From: Oscillospiraceae bacterium
GTDB lineage: Bacteria > Bacillota > Clostridia > Oscillospirales > Oscillospiraceae
Reading direction: 5' to 3'
Length of the DNA stretch: 40,877 nt
NCBI GenBank assembly: GCA_017518225.1
Contig: JAFWVV010000078.1
Location: 1-40,877, forward strand
The stretch's first letter is position 1, and each line of letters opens with the position of its first letter. Shown here piece by piece: positions 35,367 through 40,877 of this stretch. Position numbers and translations under genes: made by a program. Below the pieces are notes generated by a model. It saw only the letters and a list, made by a program, of their open reading frames with translations. It had not been told where the DNA came from and made no database searches.

Positions 35367-35453
35367 GCATTCACAGTTCTCTCCTCCGGCAGGGCGGTGG
35401 GGAACGCCTTTATCCCTCACCGCTTTGCCGCCTTTTCCAAAGGATGTGATATT

Positions 35454-35633
35454 ATGCTGGCATGGATTTTTGCCAATCTCATCAACATCGTGCTGATCGC
35501 CGTCATTGTGCTGACGGTCGGTCTGCTCATCCGTGGCATGACCCGCGACAAAAAGGCGGGAAAGACCTGCTGCGGCAGCTGCAGCGGCTGCAGCGGCTGC
35601 GACAAGTGCGCGGCAAGCAAGCATAGCGTTTAG
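35454..35633 (+). CDS. FeoB-associated Cys-rich membrane protein
   Basis: 59 residues from an ATG with AAAGGA upstream; a longer open frame in front has no ribosome site. One membrane helix (about 8-27) is followed by a basic stretch and a cysteine cluster CCGSCSGCSGCDKC. This is the standard layout of the FeoB-associated protein family, which may pass Fe(II) to or from FeoB or take the place of FeoC. It lies 87 bases after feoB and ahead of a strong terminator. Confidence 0.9.
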   Translation: MLAWIFANLINIVLIAVIVLTVGLLIRGMTRDKKAGKTCCGSCSGCSGCDKCAASKHSV

Positions 35634-35643
35634 ACAACGAGAC

Positions 35644-35691
35644 AACGAAAAGCGGATCGCATACTTTCATGCATGCGATCCGCTTTTCGTT
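35644..35691. terminator. Bidirectional terminator at the end of the feo operon
   Basis: Perfect 19-bp stem (AACGAAAAGCGGATCGCAT and its complement) with a 10-base loop. The T run is inside the stem end (CTTTTCGTT). It also closes the converging SGNH-like gene. Confidence 0.8.
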
Positions 35692-35721
35692 GATACTGTG
35701 TGGGAAATAAGAGTAAGCACG

Positions 35722-36360
35722 TCAGGCGATCTTGTGCTGCTTGGGCTCGCCGATCTCCACCGGGCGGCGGATGCTGGCAAAGAAGATCTTGGCGAGGTCA
35801 TAGAGCGGGCGCTTGATCTTGAGCGGGCGTACAAAGCCCAGATCGTACATGAAGCCCATCAGCTCCTGCGTGCCGCGGGGATTCCAGACGAGACCGTTGA
35901 TCTCGCAGAACTCGCAGTGCTCTGCCTCGGCGAGGTTCTTGAGGTGGCGGTTCATATCCTCAATAAGCGCGTCCTGCGCGGCGTTGTCCACGGAGACGAC
36001 GGCGATGCGGCAGTCGGGGGTGTAGGCGCGGATGTGGTCGATCAGGGCGCGATAGCTGGAATCAAAATCGACGGAGTTGTTCATGAACAGCTCGCGGTCG
36101 CCGGCGCCGATGTGGAGGAGGACGCTCTCAGGATTGAGCTCGGCTACGCAGCCGTCGTAGGCGTCCACAGCGTCTTTGACGGACAAGGCGCTCAGGCTGC
36201 GGTTGTAGACTGGCATGTTCAGACTGAAGGACTGCTTCAGCTCACCGACGGGGATGCTGCGATCCATGCTGCCGCCGAAAAGCACCAGACCGCCTCCGGT
36301 GGTCAATTCGTTCAGGCTGACGTACTGTTCAATCTCGTTCTGGTAAGTTTTCGTGCTCAT
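35722..36360 (-). CDS. SGNH-like protein with altered catalytic blocks
   Basis: 212 residues from an ATG with a strong GAGGAGGA site. The fold order resembles SGNH hydrolases: LVLFGGSMDRSIP at the block I position, VYNRSLSALS, IGAGDREL at the GxND position, and a C-terminal WNPRGTQELMGFMYD. The expected GDS nucleophile is GGS, and Asn of block III is Gly-Asp. The usual DxxH is not obvious, so catalysis is doubtful; it may be a binding or structural member. The reading frame continues without a stop from the DUF1275 gene upstream, yet the ribosome site argues for separate translation. Confidence 0.7.
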   Translation of the reverse strand: MSTKTYQNEIEQYVSLNELTTGGGLVLFGGSMDRSIPVGELKQSFSLNMPVYNRSLSALSVKDAVDAYDGCVAELNPESVLLHIGAGDRELFMNNSVDFDSSYRALIDHIRAYTPDCRIAVVSVDNAAQDALIEDMNRHLKNLAEAEHCEFCEINGLVWNPRGTQELMGFMYDLGFVRPLKIKRPLYDLAKIFFASIRRPVEIGEPKQHKIA

Positions 36361-37125
36361 GTTTATGCTCCTCCTCAATGGATGATTGTTATGATGAAGT
36401 GTTTTTCTTTCACTGGGTTGACCGAATTGGATGATGCTTTGACCGGGACGTTTTGTCTGACTTGCGCTCTGCATGGCGAAAAAGGCGCCGAGCAGCAGCA
36501 GGCAGGAACTCCAAATGGCTTTGTTGCCGAGCCAGGCTGTCAGCAGATAGCCAAGGCCGGCGCCGAGGCCGAAGAGCGCGATCACGCCGAGGTAAATAAA
36601 TGCTTTCATTAGCTGCAGAGGATCCTTCTCTGCAAAATAAGCGTACAGGGCGTCCATGCCGCTGCGCATGTTTCCGATGCACATCGTGCTGGCGTAGGCG
36701 TTTCCACAAACCTTTCGGAAGGACTGCACCTGCATGGCGCACACGAAGGAAACCAGCGCGCTGGCTGCACCGTTCCAGCCTTGCGGCATAAAGCCGACGG
36801 CAAACAACAGAATGATTTCCAGCGCGATCACCAGCTGCCGCCAATGGAGCTTCGCGCGATCACGGCATTTGTGGCGGATGTGCTCAGCGGTGAACACGCC
36901 GAGCAGAAAGGAGAGGATTGGGATTAGGTAGCTCAGCGCGAGCGCGACGTTTCCGCTCATCAGATTGCTGCTGAAGAGTACGACGTTTCCCGTCTGGGCG
37001 TTGGCAAATACCTTGCCGCGGCCAAAGTAGGTGTACGAGTCTTGCGCGCCGCCGGACAGGGCGACGAGGGCAGCGGTCAAGAAGGTATCTGACATTTGAA
37101 AGCGTTTGCTGCGGTGAAAACTCAC
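36361..37125 (-). CDS. DUF1275 (YoaK-like) membrane protein, no stop before the next gene
   Basis: Starts at a GTG with AAGGGGGTGA in front. Six membrane helices and the family motifs are present: ALSGGAQDSYTYFGRGKVFA, NAQTGNVVLF and the NMRSGMDALYAY segment, with the C-terminus expected near SASQTKRPGQ. The frame then reads through what looks like an intergenic spacer and the next ribosome site into the SGNH-like gene, giving a potential 467-residue fusion. One base less in a CCC run near 36406 would instead give a short tail and a TGA at 36375, just before the ribosome site. The function of DUF1275 proteins is unknown. A TTGACG/TATGAT promoter precedes it. Confidence 0.8.
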
Positions 37126-37149
37126 GGCGTCACCCCCTTTTCGATGCCC

Positions 37150-37177
37150 ATCATAGCAGCTTTTTTTCTGTCGTCAA
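37150..37177 (-). promoter_or_regulatory. Promoter of the DUF1275 gene
   Basis: Minus strand: -35 TTGACG, 16-base spacer, -10 TATGAT, 25 bases before the GTG. Upstream of it lies a direct repeat CTTTTGAAACTTTTGAAAC (37220-37238), a possible site for the response regulator encoded next door. Confidence 0.65.
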
Positions 37178-37261
37178 TTTTTTGAAAGAATTGAAAAAAA
37201 CTTTTTGTTTTGACGGTTTCAAAAGTTTCAAAAGCGACGGTGTTTTTGCTTATCTTAGTTG

Positions 37262-37293
37262 AAAAAGAAAAAGAGGCTTGCGTTTGCAAGCCT
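37262..37293 (-). terminator. Terminator after the response regulator gene
   Basis: Minus-strand stem AGGCTTGC/GCAAGCCT with an AAAC loop, followed by CTTTTTCTTTTTC. Confidence 0.8.
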
Positions 37294-37312
37294 GTTGGTG
37301 GGGAGGCTGTCT

Positions 37313-37981
37313 TTATGCGCGACGATACAGCAGCTTCGGTCGGCCGCCGGTTTCGTAATCCATCTCACCGCGCACCTCGCCCGTTTGAATCAGGTGGTTG
37401 AGATAGCGCCGGACGGTCACGGCGGAAAGTCCCGTCTGCTCGGCGATCTGATCGCCGGTCATCCAGATTTCAGAGCGCTCGGGCAGACAGTTCAGGATCA
37501 GGCGGAGGGTCTGATCCTGGATGCCCTTGGGCGGCGGCGCAGAGGGCGCGCGTACACCTTCGAGAATGCTGTCTATGTTTTCCTGCCGCAGTGCCCCGGC
37601 GCTGTGCAGCCGCTCGGCGCGGGCGAGATACTTTTCCAGCGCGCCCTGAAAGCGATCAAAGGCAAAAGGTTTCACCAAATAGTCCACCGCACCATAGCGC
37701 AGCGCTTCCTCCAGGGTGGACGCGTCGTTGGCAGCGGTGACCATGATTACGCCGAGCGGGAGACCCAGCTCGCGGATGCGCTTTAAGAGCGCAAGGCCGT
37801 TCGTCTTTGGCATATAGACGTCGAGGATGACCAGATCGACAGGGTGCTGCTGAAGAAAGGCCAGGGCGCTGTTGCCGTCGGCGCATTTGCCGACCACCTG
37901 AAACTGGCCGTGGCGCAGAACGTATTGCTCGTTGATCATTGCGACCATCGGATCGTCTTCCACGATCAAAACCCGTACCAT
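37313..37981 (-). CDS. CitB/DcuR-type response regulator
   Basis: 222 residues. The receiver domain has acidic pocket EDD at 8-10, phospho-acceptor Asp54 in LVILDVYMP, Thr in VTAAND and Lys in YLVKPF. The C-terminal part carries a helix-turn-helix (MTGDQIAEQTGLSAVTVRRYL), typical of the CitB/DcuR/MalR family that responds to citrate, C4-dicarboxylates or malate. The ATG at 37981 is two bases after the kinase stop, with AAGGAGG in range. The likely target is the DUF1275 operon downstream, by position and the repeats in front of it; the ligand is unknown. Confidence 0.92.
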   Translation of the reverse strand: MVRVLIVEDDPMVAMINEQYVLRHGQFQVVGKCADGNSALAFLQQHPVDLVILDVYMPKTNGLALLKRIRELGLPLGVIMVTAANDASTLEEALRYGAVDYLVKPFAFDRFQGALEKYLARAERLHSAGALRQENIDSILEGVRAPSAPPPKGIQDQTLRLILNCLPERSEIWMTGDQIAEQTGLSAVTVRRYLNHLIQTGEVRGEMDYETGGRPKLLYRRA

Positions 37982-37983
37982 GC

Positions 37984-39570
37984 TCAAACCGCCTCCTTTT
38001 GAAAGCTGACGGCAAAGGAACTTCCTTCGCCCGGCTGCGACTGTACGCTGATGCTGCCGCCCAGGGCCTCGACCAGCTTTTTCACATGAGGCAGTCCGGT
38101 GCCGTGTCCGGCGCCCTTGGTGGAAAAGCCCTCCTCAAAGATGTGGGGGAGCAGATCTTCGGCAATGCCGGGGCCGTTATCGTCCGCTGTCAGCAGCAGC
38201 GCGCCCGGCTTGGAGAACAGGCCGAGCACCAGCTCCATCTGTTCGCCCTCGCAGGGACTGGCGTTCATGGCCTCCAGCGCGTTATCGATGAGGTTGCCGA
38301 GAATGGTGACCAGCGCATCGGCGGGCAAGGGCAGATCCGAGCGGCGGAAAATGCTGCCCTCGCGCAGCACCAGTCGGATGTTGAGCTCGCTGGCACGGGC
38401 GGTCTTCCCGACCAGCAGGGCGGAGACCGCCGGCTCGTCGACCGTCTGCATGATGCGGCTGATGGATTCACGCTGCACCATCGTGATGTTTTCAATATAG
38501 GACGCGGCCTTGTCGCTCATTCCCATCTGAATAAGGCCGAGGATCACGTGCAGCTTGTTGGTAAAGTCATGGTTGTTGGCGCGCATGGAGTCCACCAGAT
38601 AGCGCGTGCCGGCGAGATCCTCCATAAGCTTGGTGTATTCCGTGCGGTCGTGCAAGATGGCGACGGCGCCGGCGATCCGTCCCTCTGCTTTGATCGGGAT
38701 GCGGTCGGCCAGAATGTCCGCTCCGGAAAAATCGTGCACCGGAACGCCGCGCTCCTTTTTCCCGCTTTTCAGCGTTTCTGTCAGGAGCCGGCTGCCGCTT
38801 TCCGCCGCCTCTCCATTCCCGGATACCAGCAGCTTTTCCGCCGCTTGGTTGGAAAACTGCACCTTGCCGCTTCGATCCACCGCGATCACGCCCTCGTCCA
38901 GAGCCTCTAAAATATGGTCGCGGATCTGATACATGGCGGAAAAAGCGTCCGGCTCGTAGCCCATGAGGCTCGCCTTGATCTTGTCGGAGAAGCGGTAGGA
39001 GAGGAAGAGCGCGGTCAAAACGGCCAGCAGAGTAATCGCCGCGAACATCGCAATCAGACGCAGGTTTTCCCCGCGGATTTGCTCCATCAGCGTAAGAGTG
39101 ATGACAAAACCGGCGTAGTTGCCGTTTTCATAAAAGGCGGCGTAGGCGCGGCGCTGCAGGCCGGAGGGGCCGCGGTCGTTCACCGCGTAAAAATCCCGCC
39201 CGGTTTGGCTGAAATCCGGCAGCGTTCCGTCGTAGACCGTGCCGATCAGCGCGTGGTTGGAATGATAGATGCGCGCGCCTCCTGCGCTGACGACGGAGAT
39301 GACGTCGATGTTGCTGAAGGAGCTTTTCATAGCGTCCAGAGTCTCCGTGCGGCGCGCCTCGTCGTGCAGTACCGGCGAGTGGGCGATTGCCTCCGCGACG
39401 TTGCGGAGGTTTTGGTCGCGCTCGAGCCGCTCGGCGTGGACGTCCAGCAGCACGCCGGCGACAGCCAGCACCAGCGACAGAGAAATCAATAGAAACAGCT
39501 GAGTACGAAAAAAGTATTTTTGTATGGTCTGCGGAGATTTGCGCTGCGACGGGCTGTGTTGTGTTTCCAT
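37984..39570 (-). CDS. DcuS/CitA-type sensor histidine kinase
   Basis: 528 residues. Two membrane helices (about 24-42 and 169-191) bracket an extracytoplasmic sensor domain of about 125 residues of the single-Cache type, with RIYHSNHALIGTVYDG as in citrate and C4-dicarboxylate sensors. A PAS domain (about 215-310) follows, then a Spo0B-like dimer helix with phospho-acceptor His334 in NNHDFTNKLH. The ATPase domain has N-box NLIDNALEAM, DNGPGI and GHGTGL. Start chosen at the ATG with AGGAGG in front. It forms an operon with the response regulator. Confidence 0.93.
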   Translation of the reverse strand: METQHSPSQRKSPQTIQKYFFRTQLFLLISLSLVLAVAGVLLDVHAERLERDQNLRNVAEAIAHSPVLHDEARRTETLDAMKSSFSNIDVISVVSAGGARIYHSNHALIGTVYDGTLPDFSQTGRDFYAVNDRGPSGLQRRAYAAFYENGNYAGFVITLTLMEQIRGENLRLIAMFAAITLLAVLTALFLSYRFSDKIKASLMGYEPDAFSAMYQIRDHILEALDEGVIAVDRSGKVQFSNQAAEKLLVSGNGEAAESGSRLLTETLKSGKKERGVPVHDFSGADILADRIPIKAEGRIAGAVAILHDRTEYTKLMEDLAGTRYLVDSMRANNHDFTNKLHVILGLIQMGMSDKAASYIENITMVQRESISRIMQTVDEPAVSALLVGKTARASELNIRLVLREGSIFRRSDLPLPADALVTILGNLIDNALEAMNASPCEGEQMELVLGLFSKPGALLLTADDNGPGIAEDLLPHIFEEGFSTKGAGHGTGLPHVKKLVEALGGSISVQSQPGEGSSFAVSFQKEAV

Positions 39571-39666
39571 CGGCAAGTCCTCCTGTGTTTGTATCCAGCA
39601 TACACCAAATACGCGCGCTTGAAAAGGCTTTTGAAAGAAAAATACAGCGGGAGCGTCAGGCGCAGG

Positions 39667-39706
39667 AAAAAACTCCCTCGCTCTTGACGGCGAGGGAGCT
39701 TTTTTC
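39667..39706. terminator. Bidirectional terminator after groEL
   Basis: Stem CTCCCTCGC/GCGAGGGAG with A and T tracts on both sides, between groEL and the kinase gene. Confidence 0.85.
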
Positions 39707-39726
39707 TGTGTCGTTTCGTTTACACC

Positions 39727-40877
39727 TTAGTACATGCCGCCCATATCGGGAGCAGCGGGCATCGGGGGATTCTTCTCCGGGATGTCGGCAACTAAGCTCT
39801 CGGTGGTGAGCACCATCGAGGCGACGGACGCGGCGTTCTCCAGCGCGCTGCGGCAGACCTTGGTCGGGTCGACAATGCCCATCGCGAGCATGTCGCCGTA
39901 CTGGTCGTTGGCGGCGTCGTAGCCGAAGTTTGCCTCCTTGCTGCCGTAAACGGTGTTCAGGATCACCGCGCCCTCGAGCCCGGCGTTGGAGGCGATCTGC
40001 ATGATGGGCGCCTTCAGCGCGCGCGCCACGATCGCAGCGCCGGTCTTCTCGTCGCCCTCCAGGCCGCCCAGCAGCTTTTCCGCCGCCTTGGAGGCCAGCA
40101 CGTAGGCCGTGCCGCCGCCGGGGACGATGCCCTCGGCCACGGCAGCGCGGGTCGCGTTGAGCGCGTCCTCGATGCGCAGCTTCTTTTCCTTCATCTCGGT
40201 CTCGGTCGCAGCGCCGACCTTGATGACGGCGACGCCGCCGGCGAGCTTCGCCAGACGCTCCTGCAGCTTCTCACGGTCGTAGTCGGAGGTGGTCGTCTCG
40301 ATCTGGCGCTCGATCTGCGCGGCGCGGGTGCGAATCTCGGTCTTGTCGCCGGCGCCGTCGACGATGACGGTGTTCTCCTTGCTGACCTTGACCTGATGCG
40401 CCTGACCCAGCACCTCGAGACCGGCGTCCTTCAGCTCCATGCCGAGCTCGCTGGACACGACGGTGCCGCCGGTGAGGATGGCGATATCCTGCAGCATCTC
40501 CTTGCGGCGGTCGCCGAAGCCGGGGGCCTTGACGCAGATGCAGGTGAAGGTGCCGCGCAGCTTATTGAGCACGATGGTCGCCAGCGCCTCGCCCTCGACG
40601 TCCTCGGCGATGATGAGGAGCTTCCGGCCTGCCTTGACGATCTGCTCGAGCAGGGGCAGGATCTCCTGAATGTTGGAGATTTTCTTGTCGGTGATGAGGA
40701 TCAGCGCGTCGTCGATGACGGCCTCCATCTTGTCGGTGTCGGTGACCATGTAGGGGGAGAGATAGCCGCGGTCAAACTGCATGCCCTCGACCACTTCGCT
40801 GTAGGTCTCGGCGGTCTTGCTCTCCTCGATGGTGATGACGCCGTTCTGGCTGACCTTCTCCATGGCCTCGGCGATCA
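39727..40877 (-). CDS. groEL: Chaperonin GroEL, C-terminal part (cut by the window end)
   Basis: About 383 residues are visible; the N-terminal ~160 lie beyond the window. The apical domain segment [10 protein letters not shown] and the family signature [16 protein letters not shown] are present, with [10 protein letters not shown] and the Gly-Met-rich C-terminal PDMGGMY. GroEL assembles into double rings that fold cytosolic proteins with GroES. The first in-frame methionine in view (40863) is internal, since the frame is open to the edge. groES is expected upstream, outside the window. A terminator follows the stop codon. Confidence 0.97.
   Translation of the reverse strand, partial: IAEAMEKVSQNGVITIEESKTAETYSEVVEGMQFDRGYLSPYMVTDTDKMEAVIDDALILITDKKISNIQEILPLLEQIVKAGRKLLIIAEDVEGEALATIVLNKLRGTFTCICVKAPGFGDRRKEMLQDIAILTGGTVVSSELGMELKDAGLEVLGQAHQVKVSKENTVIVDGAGDKTEIRTRAAQIERQIETTTSDYDREKLQERLAKLAGGVAVIKVGAATETEMKEKKLRIEDALNATRAAVAEGIVPGGGTAYVLASKAAEKLLGGLEGDEKTGAAIVARALKAPIMQIASNAGLEGAVILNTVYGSKEANFGYDAANDQYGDMLAMGIVDPTKVCRSALENAASVASMVLTTESLVADIPEKNPPMPAAPDMGGMY

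Overview
The window reads as a piece of a GC-rich Bacillota genome of the class Clostridia, most likely an Oscillospiraceae-type gut anaerobe. The basis is the gene content (FeoB with its Cys-rich companion, DUF2325/DUF3793/flavodoxin, DUF6110 beside a heavy-metal ATPase, an MptD-type ECF transporter, a clostridial SIMPL lipoprotein), Gram-positive Shine-Dalgarno sites, and many stem-plus-T-tract terminators. The family-level placement is inference. No rRNA, tRNA or CRISPR array was seen.

Layout. (1) 1-3.9 kb is an accessory, AT-richer scar. It holds the tail of a Cys-rich protein and a sigma-like protein of the kind carried by Tn1549-like conjugative elements, an IS5-family transposase remnant, a two-gene cassette of unknown function (one soluble, one membrane protein), and about 1 kb without genes packed with hairpins. 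(2) 3.9-9.5 kb is a plus-strand housekeeping block: thpR, an SGNH hydrolase, a PHP phosphatase, an alpha/beta hydrolase and an isoprenylcysteine-type methyltransferase, mostly joined by 4-base overlaps, then pfkA and a SIMPL lipoprotein. (3) 9.5-26.2 kb is one long minus-strand run: DUF6110, a P1B-like metal ATPase, four exporter-fold ABC half-transporters arranged as two pairs, a complete ECF transporter (S component, EcfT, fused EcfA), a MacB/FtsX-type ABC pair, and two decayed genes of the L-2-amino-thiazoline-4-carboxylate hydrolase family. (4) 26.3-29.1 kb is a minus-strand operon: a small metal-binding HMA protein (frameshifted), a SAM methyltransferase, a CPBP membrane protease and a metallo-beta-lactamase-fold enzyme. 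(5) 29.2-31.8 kb, plus strand: an AraC regulator, DUF2325, DUF3793, a flavodoxin and a 32-residue membrane peptide. (6) 32-35.7 kb: a short DtxR-family repressor facing feoA-feoA-feoB and a FeoB-associated Cys-rich protein. (7) 35.7-40.9 kb, minus strand: an SGNH-like protein in frame with a DUF1275 membrane protein, a CitB/DcuR-type two-component system, and a groEL cut by the window end.

How it works together. Five near-identical 16-bp palindromes (arms GTTAG and CTAAC, 6-bp spacer) lie at the start sites of the DUF6110/ATPase operon, the ABC transporter run, the HMA operon, the divergent araC gene and feoA. Four of them sit just downstream of a recognisable -10 box. The DtxR-family protein encoded next to feoA is the obvious candidate to bind them. 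The simplest reading is one metal-repressed (probably iron) regulon combining ferrous iron uptake with a metallophore-type import system (YbtP/YbtQ-like ABC pairs, an ECF transporter and an AraC regulator, as in the yersiniabactin and equibactin loci) but with no siderophore synthesis genes. That would suit an organism using metallophores made by others. The substrate is inference.

Cautions. Three genes are broken by apparent one-base losses near short homopolymers, and one pair of genes is fused in frame. Some of these could be assembly errors. The HMA break lies exactly on a classical A-AAA-AAG slippery heptamer and may instead be programmed frameshifting.
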